Shown piece by piece: positions 1 to 8,384 of a stretch of DNA of 64,000 bases (its first letter is position 1; each line of letters starts with the position of its first letter). Both the position numbers and the translations under genes were made by a program. The stretch is from assembly GCF_012911975.1 (NCBI RefSeq), contig NZ_SMDQ01000023.1, forward strand, positions 1 through 64,000, given 5' to 3'. Origin of the DNA: Nodosilinea sp. P-1105. GTDB taxonomy: Bacteria; Cyanobacteriota; Cyanobacteriia; Phormidesmidales; Phormidesmidaceae. The notes under the pieces are model-generated. The model was not told the origin of the DNA. It worked only from the letters and a program-made list of their open reading frames with translations, and did not search any database.

Positions 1-87
1 GGGAGATGGGGAGATGGGGAGATGGGGAGATGGGGAGATGGGGAGATGGGGAGATGGGGAGATGGGGAGATGGGGAGGTGGGGAGAT
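1..87. repeat. 8-bp tandem repeat (GGGAGATG)n, cut by window edge
   Basis: Nine perfect GGGAGATG units are followed by one GGGAGGTG variant and a partial unit. The array starts at base 1, so its true length is unknown. It runs into a TTTTGGATTTG tract and then a hairpin repeat, the same order as downstream of base 16051. There, the G-rich tract lies directly in front of a leftward gene. Confidence 0.95.
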
Positions 88-96
88 TTTGGATTT

Positions 97-166
97 GTAG
101 CGTGGGTTAGGCGGTCAGGGTTAGGGCGATCGCCAGGTCCCTTAAGCTTCGCCGTAACTCACGGGG
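97..166. repeat. Hairpin-forming dispersed repeat, copy 1
   Basis: The arms CGTGGGTTAGGCG (101-113) and CGCCGTAACTCACG (150-163) are nearly complementary, with a HIP1-like GCGATCGCC between them. A second copy lies at 16225-16295 and begins with the same 18 bases. Both follow a TTTTGGATT tract, so this is one unit of a composite intergenic repeat. The rest of the 167-499 leader shows no gene. Confidence 0.7.
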
Positions 167-499
167 GAGAGAGGGAGAGGTGGAAATGGCGTAGGGGCAG
201 AAGATGGGGCCATAGGATTTCCTTGTCATGGCAAAACATTGGTGTGAAATTTTAATCAATTTAACTGAGTTAGCTGATCCTGATAATTGGGTCAGTAGGT
301 TCAGGTAAAACGCCCACCACCTAGGGAATAATTCCTAAAGGTAGCGATCGCACGCCGCCGCCCCATTGTCGGAATCGCTTGTCATCAGGGCGATCCCCGG
401 GTATAGGCAGGCTAGACAAAGATCGGCTAAAATGGCTGTCTGCCCACTGTGGTAGGTTTCCCTGTGCGATGACCTCTGTTTGTGCGATCACCCCCGTGT

Positions 500-1588
500 A
501 TGGTTCAACTCAATAACGGCATCACCCTTTTTCTCAGCCTGCTGGTTGAAGCCATGCCCTTTCTATTGCTGGGTGTGATTTTCTCCAGTGTGCTGCTGCT
601 GTTTGTAGATGAGCGCAGACTGTTAAGTATACTGCCCCGCAACGTGGTGTTAGCGTCTCTGTCCGGCAGTATGATTGGGTTCATGTTTCCGGTTTGCGAG
701 TGTGGTAATGTGCCTGTCGCTCGCCGCCTGTTGATGAAAGGGGCGCCGACGGCAGTGGCCATGGGATATTTGCTGGCTGCTCCCACTGTCAACCCGATTG
801 TGTTCTGGGCCACCTGGATGGCCTTTCGCGACCAGCCTGAAATTGTCTTTCTTCGGGTCGGCTTTACGATGATTATCGCCACCATCATCAGCCTGATCTT
901 CAGCCGACAGAAAGATATGCGCCCCTTTCTGCAGGACAACCTGACTCGGCTAATGGGGGAGCCGGTGGATACCTCCAGCAGGAACGGTAATGGTCAGAAC
1001 GGTAATGGCCCTCAGGGCAACTCAGGGGTAACCTGCCCCGCCCCGGCTGCTAGTGCCGCCGCCACCTCCCCTCTATTACAGTCCGGGACGTTTCTCATGC
1101 AGGCTCCGGGGCAGGTACTGCAATTAAATGCTCCCCCAGCCCAGGTCATGGACCAGTTAGCGCCATCGCTGCCCCCCCTCAAGGATCGGCTGCGGATGAT
1201 GGGGGACAATATGGTGCTGGAGCTGCGGGAACTGGGGTCAGTGCTGATTATCGGTAGTGCCATTGCCGCCTTTGTGCAGGTGGCCATTCCCCGAGAAGTC
1301 ATTCTCAGTTTGGGACAGGGGCCAATTACGTCAATTCTGGCGATGATGACCCTGGCCTGGGTGGTCTCTATCTGCTCAACGGTTGACTCCTTCTTTGCCC
1401 TATCTTTTGCATCGGTGTTTACCAGCGGGTCGCTGCTGGCATTTCTCGTATTTGGCCCCATGGTTGATTTGAAAAATATCAGCCTGTTGCTGACGGTGTT
1501 TAAAGGACGCACTATTATTTATCTGTTTGTGCTGGTGGCCCAGCTCACCTTTTTGCTGACCTTGATCATGAATCTGTATGGCGGGTAA
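500..1588 (+). CDS. YraQ/ArsP-type (UPF0718) membrane permease
   Basis: This is a polytopic membrane protein of 362 residues. Hydrophobic helices form an N-terminal block, and a second block follows a Pro/Ala/Gln-rich central linker (about residues 155-225). The motif PVCECGNVPVARRL near residue 65 marks the permease family that includes YraQ and the organoarsenical exporter ArsP. The transported substrate cannot be read from sequence. A GTG at 482 is in frame, but the ATG at 500 begins MVQLNNGITLF, which fits the usual family N-terminus, so 500 is preferred. The next gene encodes the TIGR03943 partner seen with this permease in many bacteria (YcgR/YcgQ in Bacillus). The two are probably co-transcribed and act as one complex. 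Confidence 0.85.
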   Translation: MVQLNNGITLFLSLLVEAMPFLLLGVIFSSVLLLFVDERRLLSILPRNVVLASLSGSMIGFMFPVCECGNVPVARRLLMKGAPTAVAMGYLLAAPTVNPIVFWATWMAFRDQPEIVFLRVGFTMIIATIISLIFSRQKDMRPFLQDNLTRLMGEPVDTSSRNGNGQNGNGPQGNSGVTCPAPAASAAATSPLLQSGTFLMQAPGQVLQLNAPPAQVMDQLAPSLPPLKDRLRMMGDNMVLELRELGSVLIIGSAIAAFVQVAIPREVILSLGQGPITSILAMMTLAWVVSICSTVDSFFALSFASVFTSGSLLAFLVFGPMVDLKNISLLLTVFKGRTIIYLFVLVAQLTFLLTLIMNLYGG

Positions 1589-1657
1589 TGACCCCATGGC
1601 CATCCCCCCCGAATGATCCACGTTTGCTGTATTGATCTGTCAGGCTAGGCGGTACCC

Positions 1658-2461
1658 ATGACCTCTCCTTCTTTGCCCCGTCGCCGGCGGCGATTGCCCA
1701 AATCCCAACGGCTGCCCTGGCAGGCCATCGTCGATAGTTTGGTGATGCTGCTGTGGGGGCTGATGTTTCTCCGGTTTGCGGTGACGGGTCAGCTGTATTT
1801 GTTACTGCACCCCGACTTTATGTGGCTGGCGCACCTGGCCATGGTGATTCTGCTGGTTTTGGGCCTAGCCCGCTTGGTCCAGGTTTGGAACATGGTTCGC
1901 CAAACGCAACCGCAAGAGACCATCCGCAGTCAGGAGCACTTTGCCCTGTTACCCCGCCGACTCAGCTGTGGGTTGCTCCTGGCGGTGGCCATGTTTGGCA
2001 TGGTGTATACTCCCCGGCCTTTCATGAGTGAAACAGCCTTTCAACGGGGGATTACTGATGTGCTCGGGCAAACGCGATCGCGTCCGGAACGGTTTGTGCT
2101 CAGTGGGTCTCCCGAAGATCGCTCCATCGTCGACTGGATTCGCACCCTCAATGTTTATCCAGAACCCGATGCCTATACTGGACAGGGGGTGAAGGTCAGC
2201 GGATTTGTCACCCACATGCCCGACTGGCCCAGCAATATGTTTATGATTACTCGGTTTGTGCTCACTTGTTGTGCCGCCGATGCTTATCCCGTGGGGTTAC
2301 CGGTGGAACTGCCGGAGGGGACATCCCGTCCAGAACCTGACACCTGGTTAGAGGTGGAGGGAACCATGCAAACCGACACCCTGGATGACACTCGCCAATT
2401 GGTCATTGGCTCACCCACCCTGACTGAAATCTCTCAACCCCGTAACCCCTTCGAGTATTAG
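1658..2461 (+). CDS. TIGR03943-family (YcgQ/DUF1980-like) permease partner
   Basis: The 267-residue protein has a basic N-terminus (PRRRRRLPKSQR), hydrophobic segments near residues 28-50, 53-72 and 100-115, and a soluble C-terminal domain. That domain contains KVSGFV and the segment RFVLTCCAADAYPVGLPVEL, which is typical of TIGR03943 proteins. The family accompanies YraQ-type permeases, and this gene follows one by 69 bp on the same strand. The Cys pair in LTCCAAD could bind metal or form a disulfide, which is inference. The stop lies only 2 bp before the next start, so three genes (500-4068) look like one operon. Confidence 0.8.
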   Translation: MTSPSLPRRRRRLPKSQRLPWQAIVDSLVMLLWGLMFLRFAVTGQLYLLLHPDFMWLAHLAMVILLVLGLARLVQVWNMVRQTQPQETIRSQEHFALLPRRLSCGLLLAVAMFGMVYTPRPFMSETAFQRGITDVLGQTRSRPERFVLSGSPEDRSIVDWIRTLNVYPEPDAYTGQGVKVSGFVTHMPDWPSNMFMITRFVLTCCAADAYPVGLPVELPEGTSRPEPDTWLEVEGTMQTDTLDDTRQLVIGSPTLTEISQPRNPFEY

Positions 2462-2463
2462 CT

Positions 2464-4068
2464 ATGGTCCGTCGTTCCCGTCGTCGTTTGCAACGTTCGC
2501 CCGCCCAGCGCCAGCCGCTGGACCGGGTCGCCATCGTGGTCATAGCCGGGCTAGCCCTAGCCATTGGTTTACTGGTGTTTTCTGGGGATCATGCCATTGC
2601 CCGGGTGCGAGAGTTTACCTGGCAAGACCGCCAGGTGGGGGCTGAAGATCGAGCCTTTGTGATCACCTTTAGTCGACCAATGGATTCAGTCAGTGTGGAG
2701 GAAAACCTGACTATTGATCCCCCTTTGCCGGGCCGAGTAAGTTGGGCTGGTCGTCGGATGGCCTACACGTTTGACCACCCGATCCCCTACGGCCAGTCCT
2801 TTAAGGTCAGTCTGCAGGATGCCCGCGATCGCTTTTCCGCCGATCTTGAGCAACCCATCAGTCGTTTTGCCCCCTTCGAGGCCAACTTTCAAACCCGCGA
2901 TCGCGCCTTTCTCTACATCGGGGTTGAAGGGGACGAAGCCAATCGCCTGGTGCTGGCCGACTTACAACGGCAAGAACGCACGATTCTCACCCCCCGCCAT
3001 CTATCGGTCATCCACTTTATTCCCTATCCGCTGGGGGATAAGGTATTGTTTTCTGCCAGTGACACCAGCAATGGGGGCGGGCTGCTCAGCCAAAAGCTCT
3101 ATACCGTCACGACGGGTATTCACCCCCACCCCCCCGACGACTTAATGACCGGTGGTCCCTCCCTGTGGGAGCGGCTCTGGTCTCGGCCCTCGGTTGCCGC
3201 TGAGTCAGGGGAATTGGAGTTGGTTCTAGATGACAAGGACTACCAAAACCTCAAGTTTGACCTGTCCCCCGACGGCCAAACCATCGTGGTCCAGCGGGTT
3301 AATCAACAAAATCCGGCTGACTTTGGCCCCTGGGTGATTCGCCAAGGGCAGGCTCCTCGGCCCCTGGACACCGACCCCGGCGGTGACTTTTTAATTGCGC
3401 CTGACAGTCAGTCTTTGGTACTGCTGCAAGGGGAGGGCACCGCCATCATCGACCTAGAGCAACAGACACAAACTGGCCCCAGTCAGCCCCTAGATTTTCT
3501 GCCCGACTATGGTCGGGTCTTTGACCTGGCCCCCGACGGCTCAGCGGCGGCGATGGTTAATTACAACCAAAACGATCCGGAACGCCGCTTTATGGAATCC
3601 CTCTTTTTGGTCACCAATGTGGGCCAAGAAGAAGAATTGCTGCAAGTCAGCGGCGCCATTCTCGATGCCCAGTTTGACAGCGCCAAACAGTTTCTCTATG
3701 TGCTGGCTAGCGAAGTCACGGTCGACACGGACAACCGGGATGCCATCGCCAGTGAGTCCTACACTGAGCAGCCGATGCTATTGGCGATTAACCTCGAAGC
3801 GATGGCCATGACAAAGTTACTGCTGTTGCCCCAACAACAGCGAATTCACATGAGCCTTGCTCCTGACGGGTTGTCGTTGCTGCTAGACCTGGACGGTCAG
3901 GTGCATGCTGATACCCTGGAGCCTTCAGAATCAGAAAATGGCGATCGCGCCTCCATCTGGCACATTCCCCTGTTTACTGATTCAGAGGAGCGGGACACCA
4001 GTACCCCTACTGTAATTGACCCAGAGCCGTTTCCCTTCCATGGTTTGCAGGCCAGTTGGTTGCCCTAA
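2464..4068 (+). CDS. Membrane-anchored protein with bacterial Ig-like domain and propeller-like body
   Basis: The protein has 534 residues. One transmembrane helix (about 22-42, VAIVVIAGLALAIGLLVFSG) follows a strongly basic N-terminus, so the body is probably exported. Residues 50-135 (VITFSRPMDSVSVEENLTI...WAGRRMAYTFDHPIPYG) resemble an SbsA/Big_5 Ig-like domain. The remainder holds repeated blade-like patterns such as LSPDGQTIVV, IAPDSQSLVLL, LAPDGSAAAMV and LAPDGLSLLLD, as in TolB/WD40-like propellers. No catalytic motif is visible. It starts 2 bp after the TIGR03943 gene and may be an accessory part of that transporter. Its 3' end overlaps the convergent pgeF by 3 bases. Confidence 0.7.
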   Translation: MVRRSRRRLQRSPAQRQPLDRVAIVVIAGLALAIGLLVFSGDHAIARVREFTWQDRQVGAEDRAFVITFSRPMDSVSVEENLTIDPPLPGRVSWAGRRMAYTFDHPIPYGQSFKVSLQDARDRFSADLEQPISRFAPFEANFQTRDRAFLYIGVEGDEANRLVLADLQRQERTILTPRHLSVIHFIPYPLGDKVLFSASDTSNGGGLLSQKLYTVTTGIHPHPPDDLMTGGPSLWERLWSRPSVAAESGELELVLDDKDYQNLKFDLSPDGQTIVVQRVNQQNPADFGPWVIRQGQAPRPLDTDPGGDFLIAPDSQSLVLLQGEGTAIIDLEQQTQTGPSQPLDFLPDYGRVFDLAPDGSAAAMVNYNQNDPERRFMESLFLVTNVGQEEELLQVSGAILDAQFDSAKQFLYVLASEVTVDTDNRDAIASESYTEQPMLLAINLEAMAMTKLLLLPQQQRIHMSLAPDGLSLLLDLDGQVHADTLEPSESENGDRASIWHIPLFTDSEERDTSTPTVIDPEPFPFHGLQASWLP

Positions 4069-4856
4069 CGGCTGACAATCCCCGACCACTGCACCTGTTT
4101 TTTCCCTGTGCGCCGGTACGAAAAGAAGCGCTCCGGTTCTTGAAAGGTGCAGTGGGGGGCGATCGCCACTTGATCGGCGCTAATCCCTAATTGCTGCAAC
4201 TGCCACCAGTTGACCTGGCGGACATCCAGTCGGGCTTTACCAGGTTCAGGATCCGCCAAAATTGGGGTTCCCCCTAGGTCCTGAAGGCTGTCCACGACAG
4301 TTTGATCTGGAACCTCTTCATTGGCCTGAATGTCAGCCAACGCTGCGATTGTCCGCCCGACCTGGGCCGCAACGGCCACGGAAACTTGATACACGTCTCC
4401 CGCAATGGCTGGGCCAATGGCAATGACCAGGTCCTCTAAACGACTACCCTGGGCCTGCATCTGACGTACCGTTAGCGGCAGAATTCCCTGGGCGGTGCCC
4501 CGCCACCCCGCATGGATGGCCGCCGTTTTACCCGTGGCGCGATCGCCGATCAAGACCGGATTGCAGTCTGCCGTACAGACCCATAGGGCTTGACCTGGGG
4601 CATCGCTCGTTAAGCCATCGGCTTCTGGACGGGGGCCATGGGTCACCGTCTGGGCTTGGTTAGCCGTTAAGACCTGATGCCCATGTACCTGTTTAACCCG
4701 ATGAACCGAGGCCTGGTCATCCAAAATATCCGTTAAGGACTCTGGAATCTGAGGCCACCCATGGCGGGTAAAAAAGCCATGGGGCCAGGGACGTAGCAGA
4801 TCGCAGACCAACGTCGGTTGGTCTTGCACCACCTGCCACTGCCAAAGTTCCGTCAC
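4065..4856 (-). CDS. pgeF: Peptidoglycan editing factor PgeF (multicopper polyphenol oxidase/laccase-domain family)
   Basis: The 263-residue protein matches the YfiH/PgeF family. The metal-binding residues are visible in KQVHGHQV, TADCNPVLI and AIHAGWRGTAQGIL, and the C-terminal HCTFQEPERFFSYRR is typical. In Escherichia coli PgeF removes wrongly incorporated amino acids from peptidoglycan precursors. The same fold has been called adenosine deaminase/phosphorylase in other bacteria. The start is GTG at 4856 (MTELWQW). The gene is convergent with the preceding one and shares its last 3 bases. Confidence 0.9.
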   Translation of the reverse strand: MTELWQWQVVQDQPTLVCDLLRPWPHGFFTRHGWPQIPESLTDILDDQASVHRVKQVHGHQVLTANQAQTVTHGPRPEADGLTSDAPGQALWVCTADCNPVLIGDRATGKTAAIHAGWRGTAQGILPLTVRQMQAQGSRLEDLVIAIGPAIAGDVYQVSVAVAAQVGRTIAALADIQANEEVPDQTVVDSLQDLGGTPILADPEPGKARLDVRQVNWWQLQQLGISADQVAIAPHCTFQEPERFFSYRRTGKKQVQWSGIVSR

Positions 4857-4881
4857 AGCACTGCCTCCTATACCTGATAAC

Positions 4882-4905
4882 TTAGGCTTGATAGCTTAAG
4901 CCTAA
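4882..4905. repeat. 8-bp perfect inverted repeat upstream of pgeF
   Basis: TTAGGCTT (4882-4889) and AAGCCTAA (4898-4905) are exact complements with an 8-base spacer. The repeat lies 26 bp upstream of the pgeF start and could be an operator or a minor hairpin. The function is unknown. Confidence 0.5.
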
Positions 4906-5192
4906 TAGTTTAAAGACTCGCAAGGTCATAAAATCCCAGCCTCAAATCCTAACCTCATTCCGGCGCAGGCGGAAATCGATCATGGGGTAACGGCTCTCGC
5001 AGGGACTGTATTGTGAGGCGTATCGCTTAGGTCATTATGGAGCAGAGGTTAAGACACCCTTGTTCTCTATCAAGTTCTCTTAGACTTCGCCCTTCAGAGG
5101 CGACTGTCCCAACTCAGGAATGATACGGTGGACTCACACATACATGATCTTATTGATTTAATCTCACCTACGCCCGCTTATCATTCGATTTA

Positions 5193-5222
5193 GTATTTCG
5201 GTAGCTGCGGCTACCGAAATAC
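5193..5222. promoter_or_regulatory. Perfect 13-bp hairpin upstream of birA
   Basis: GTATTTCGGTAGC (5193-5205) pairs exactly with GCTACCGAAATAC (5210-5222) around a TGCG loop. No T-run follows on either strand, so it is not a classic terminator. It lies 53 bp before birA in a 419-bp region (4857-5275) that otherwise shows no gene. Confidence 0.6.
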
Positions 5223-5275
5223 CTCGGGTAGGGCTTAGGCACTATCTAAACTCCTATATCTGGAATCGCTATCGG

Positions 5276-6097
5276 GTGAATTTAGAACAGCTGTACCATG
5301 AGCTTGCTCGACCACCCAAAACCTTAGGGGTTTTACCCCTGTTTTGGGCCGTACGTCCGCAGTTTAGGCTGCACTGGGTTGAACAGGTGGATTCCACCAA
5401 CCGTGTCCTTGGCGACCTCATGGTCGCTGGGGCAACTGCCGGTACGGTGGTCTTAGCCAAAACCCAGCGGTTGGGGCGGGGGCAGTGGGGTCGCCAGTGG
5501 CAGTCTCCAGCTGGAGGGATCTACCTCTCCCTGGGGCTAAAGCCGGAGATTCCGGTGCAGCGAAGTCTTTACCTAACCCTGGCCAGTGCCTGGGGAGTGG
5601 CTACCAGCCTTAGCAATCTTGGTCTGCCCGTGCAGGTCAAATGGCCCAATGACCTAGTGGTCAGGGGTAAAAAGCTAGGAGGGGTACTGGCTGAAACCCG
5701 TGTAGTGGGCTCTCAGATCAATGATGTGGTGGTTGGACTGGGGCTAAATGGCTTTAATCCAGTTCCGGCAACTGGTGTAACGATTCAGCAGCTCATTCAA
5801 CCGGAACACCATGCCACCCCGTTGAATAGCTTGGAGGGACTAGCCGCCGTTGCCCTCTATGGCCTGATGCAAGGGTATCTGTATTGGCAAAGTCAAGGGG
5901 ATGAAGCCTTTTTAGAGGTCTATCAAACCCAGATGAGCCACCTAGGACAGAGGGTTACCGTTGGCAGCGATCCAGTCCAAGTAACGGGCATAGCCCCATC
6001 CGGCAACTTGCGGGTTTGCCCCGTTGATGCCAACGCTCTGGGGGATACTCCCCTAGAAATCGAACCAGGAAAAGTGACTTTAGGCTACAATGCGTAG
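5276..6097 (+). CDS. birA: Biotin--[acetyl-CoA-carboxylase] ligase, monofunctional
   Basis: BirA joins biotin to the carrier protein of acetyl-CoA carboxylase through biotinyl-AMP. The 273-residue protein carries the biotin/ATP loop GRGQWGRQWQSPAGG (about residues 66-80), the family segment KWPNDLVVRGKKLGGVLAE, and a C-terminal SH3-like domain (LGQRVTVGSDPVQVTGIAPSG). No N-terminal DNA-binding domain is present, so this is a group I enzyme, not a repressor. Translation appears to begin at GTG 5276 (MNLEQLYHELARPP). The M23 peptidase follows 8 bp after the stop and is probably co-transcribed. Confidence 0.9.
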   Translation: MNLEQLYHELARPPKTLGVLPLFWAVRPQFRLHWVEQVDSTNRVLGDLMVAGATAGTVVLAKTQRLGRGQWGRQWQSPAGGIYLSLGLKPEIPVQRSLYLTLASAWGVATSLSNLGLPVQVKWPNDLVVRGKKLGGVLAETRVVGSQINDVVVGLGLNGFNPVPATGVTIQQLIQPEHHATPLNSLEGLAAVALYGLMQGYLYWQSQGDEAFLEVYQTQMSHLGQRVTVGSDPVQVTGIAPSGNLRVCPVDANALGDTPLEIEPGKVTLGYNA

Positions 6098-6105
6098 CGA
6101 TTGAT

Positions 6106-7485
6106 ATGGTGGATAACAACAACACGAAAAGTCAGCGACAAGAGCAGCACCGTCTAGCCAAAATGTCTATCCAATGGGCCAGATCAGTGGCTTTGCTGGG
6201 CAGTCTAGGGTTAACCAGTAGTGGGTTAGCCATTGCCGACACCCGTCGGCCTAACGAGGTTAATGAGCCCTTTGAAACCTCGGCAGACTATCTAGCCCCT
6301 ACCGAAAGTAGGTCCCACCACCAGTCAAACCCTAGTGTGGTCCCTCACCTAGACCCGGCTAAAGCCTCCTCAAATCAGCCTAATTTTTCGCCGTTGAGAT
6401 CGTCCCCGTCAGTCCCTCTGACGTCTCCTTCTGCAGAAAACAATCTGATGCAACCCCAGGTTCCCCCTCCGGCTTCTCCGCCAGCTATTGTGGCCCCTGC
6501 GCCAGCGTCGGCTCCTACCATGGCAGAAAGCTTGCTTAAGCCGACCCCCTCGCCCACTGCAGATGCCGCTGAATCATCTACGGAACGCACGGTGCCCGCC
6601 GAAATTGCCGCTGATGAGTCAGTGCCTCAAGGCTATAACAGCGTCTTTATTGATTCCACTGACTACAGTGTGGGGGCAACCCAAGTTCCTAACGTTGTCT
6701 TTTCAGATCGCTCCAGTGGCTGCGAAATTAAAGTATCTGGCGGCCAGGTTAACCCTGGTGCCTGCAACGGTAACGCCACCAATGCTACCCGGGAAACAGC
6801 CTCTGCGTCCCAGGGGGGAAATGGGGTGCAAGTAGGGCCTGTTACGGTTGATTCTAGAGGAGTCAGCCTGGGTAACACCACGATTGTTAGCCGCGAGGCC
6901 CTGAATGAGCGGTTGCGTCCGCTCAATATCCTGCGCCGGGGCAATGAAGAATATGTGTTTCCCCTATCAACCCCGGCCCCTATCAGCTCGCTGTTTGGCT
7001 GGCGCATGCACCCCATTCAACAAACCTGGCGGTTTCATGCTGGGGTTGATTTAGCTGCGCCCACTGGTACTCCCGTGTTAGCCACCCGGTCTGGGCGGGT
7101 CGCCGTATCAGACTATTTGGGGGGCTATGGCCTCACTGTTATTCTGCGCCATGGTGACGGCGATCTAGAGTCACGCTATGCCCACTTATCTCAGTTAGCG
7201 GTCAAGCCTGGGGAGTGGGTGGAACAGGGAGAAGTGATTGGCCTAGTAGGTAGTACTGGTAATTCCACGGGGCCGCACTTACACTTTGAAGTGCGCCAAC
7301 TCACTAGCCAAGGCTGGGTTGCGGTTGATCCGATCGAAGTCGTAGAACATGGCTTAGCTAACTTGATCGAATTGCTCGACAATCCAAGGCTAGCGTTAGG
7401 TCGGTCTACCCCCAATGCCGAACCAGCCGACGATGCTCTGCCGGTAGATTACCCCTTCCGTCCGGCCCAGCCCAATGCCAGCTAG
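6106..7485 (+). CDS. M23-family peptidoglycan endopeptidase, exported
   Basis: This 459-residue protein has an N-terminal hydrophobic signal/anchor (about residues 27-45, ARSVALLGSLGLTSSGLAIA), a long Pro/Ser/Ala-rich linker, and a C-terminal LytM/M23 domain (about 290-425). The domain begins FGWRMHP and has zinc ligands in RFHAGVDLAAP and PHLHFEV, with the catalytic histidine in RYAHLSQL. All M23 residues are therefore present and it should be active. The likely role is cutting peptidoglycan cross-links during growth or division, or processing lysostaphin-like bonds. It follows birA closely. Confidence 0.9.
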   Translation: MVDNNNTKSQRQEQHRLAKMSIQWARSVALLGSLGLTSSGLAIADTRRPNEVNEPFETSADYLAPTESRSHHQSNPSVVPHLDPAKASSNQPNFSPLRSSPSVPLTSPSAENNLMQPQVPPPASPPAIVAPAPASAPTMAESLLKPTPSPTADAAESSTERTVPAEIAADESVPQGYNSVFIDSTDYSVGATQVPNVVFSDRSSGCEIKVSGGQVNPGACNGNATNATRETASASQGGNGVQVGPVTVDSRGVSLGNTTIVSREALNERLRPLNILRRGNEEYVFPLSTPAPISSLFGWRMHPIQQTWRFHAGVDLAAPTGTPVLATRSGRVAVSDYLGGYGLTVILRHGDGDLESRYAHLSQLAVKPGEWVEQGEVIGLVGSTGNSTGPHLHFEVRQLTSQGWVAVDPIEVVEHGLANLIELLDNPRLALGRSTPNAEPADDALPVDYPFRPAQPNAS

Positions 7486-7531
7486 GCCTAACCATTTGTC
7501 CCCACTCCTCCAGTCGGAGGGTTAAGGGCCT

Positions 7532-7954
7532 ATGGCGTTTGGCATAGACCACACAGTGCGCTTCCATGAAACTGATGGGGCTGGAGTTGTTTATTTCGCC
7601 AATGGCCTGGTGATGTGTCACATTGCCTACGAGGCGTCCCTAGAAGCGGCTGGAGTAGACCTGGGTGACTTTTTTAGGGCCACTACTGTGGCTTATCCAG
7701 TGGTGCATGCCCAGATGGATTACCGCCGCCCCATGTACTGCGGTGATCGGGTACATGTGAAATTGACCCCAACCCGCTTGGATCAGAAAACGTTTGAGGT
7801 CACCTATCAGCTGACGGCGATCGCCCAGCCGGAAACCCTCCTGGCCCAGGCCGTCACCCGCCATGTCTGTATTGATGTTCAGACCCGCCGCCCTTGCCCC
7901 TTGCCCTCGCCAATGGAGCACTGGATTCAGCAATGGGGAATCCATGGAAGATAG
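7532..7954 (+). CDS. Hot-dog acyl-CoA thioesterase, probable 1,4-dihydroxy-2-naphthoyl-CoA hydrolase
   Basis: The 140-residue single-domain hot-dog protein contains the 4-hydroxybenzoyl-CoA thioesterase signature HETDGAGVVYFANGL, with the catalytic aspartate near residue 13. In cyanobacteria, close relatives of Synechocystis Slr0204 hydrolyse DHNA-CoA in phylloquinone synthesis. menB, the preceding enzyme of that pathway, is in this window at 60873-61721 but not linked. General acyl-CoA thioesterase activity is the alternative. The last 11 bases overlap a 32-codon ORF in another frame. Confidence 0.8.
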   Translation: MAFGIDHTVRFHETDGAGVVYFANGLVMCHIAYEASLEAAGVDLGDFFRATTVAYPVVHAQMDYRRPMYCGDRVHVKLTPTRLDQKTFEVTYQLTAIAQPETLLAQAVTRHVCIDVQTRRPCPLPSPMEHWIQQWGIHGR

Positions 7955-8042
7955 ATGGCAAGAATGGTTGTTTGTCGCCACCTATGTGACGTTCCTGGCG
8001 GCGATCGCCTGGCTGGTCGTCAGGCCTGGCCGTAAGGACTAA
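7944..8042 (+). CDS. Possible 32-residue single-pass membrane protein
   Basis: An ATG at 7944 opens 32 codons ending in TAA at 8042. The peptide begins MEDRWQEWLFVATYVTFLAA, continues with a hydrophobic stretch, and ends VVRPGRKD. One transmembrane helix with a positive tail is typical of small subunits of photosynthetic or respiratory complexes. I do not recognise it as PetL, PetN, PetM, PsbX, Psb30 or an NdhP/Q sequence. It overlaps the thioesterase gene by 11 bases, which suggests coupled translation. Only the composition supports it. Confidence 0.45.
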   Translation: MEDRWQEWLFVATYVTFLAAIAWLVVRPGRKD

Positions 8043-8085
8043 TGGTCTGTTTTTTTGGCTCAAGCCTTGACCCTGCGCTCTTGGT

Positions 8086-8340
8086 TCAAGTCTCTTCATC
8101 GGGTTGACCGTAGGCAGCAGGATCTAGCCACCCGGCTTGCCGCATCAGCCGGGGCCAGAGCACCAGAAAGAACCCCATCCATACCGTGATCGGCACAGCC
8201 ACGATCGCCGTCAACCACCAGCGATGGCCCAAGAGCCAACTGGCGGCAATTAACCCTAGCCCTGTCAGGGCAATGGACCAGGGCTGACACCACCAGGGCT
8301 TGAGCTGCCAGGGGCTAGTCAGAGGGGAGGATTTTTCCAT
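8086..8340 (-). CDS. Small two-helix membrane protein (DUF6737-like)
   Basis: The 84-residue protein is rich in Trp (WQLKPWWCQPWSIALTG...LGHRWWLTAIVAVPITVW). It has two transmembrane helices (about 22-38 and 45-65) and an acidic C-terminus (AYGQPDEET). It resembles a short cyanobacterial membrane family annotated as DUF6737; that family name is from memory and unverified. It converges on the thioesterase genes and lies 44 bp beyond the perR stop on the same strand, so it may be read with perR. Confidence 0.6.
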   Translation of the reverse strand: MEKSSPLTSPWQLKPWWCQPWSIALTGLGLIAASWLLGHRWWLTAIVAVPITVWMGFFLVLWPRLMRQAGWLDPAAYGQPDEET

Positions 8341-8384
8341 GGAGCGCTGGGGTGATAAGAAGCGTCAACGTCAAGAAAGTGGCC

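Noticed and set aside
1-87. CRISPR array
   Set aside because: Units are 8 bp without spacers, so this is a simple tandem repeat. No cas gene is present.
22-255. 77-codon ORF through the GGGAGATG array
   Set aside because: Its protein is a translation of the tandem repeat and the adjoining hairpin repeat, with no coding character.
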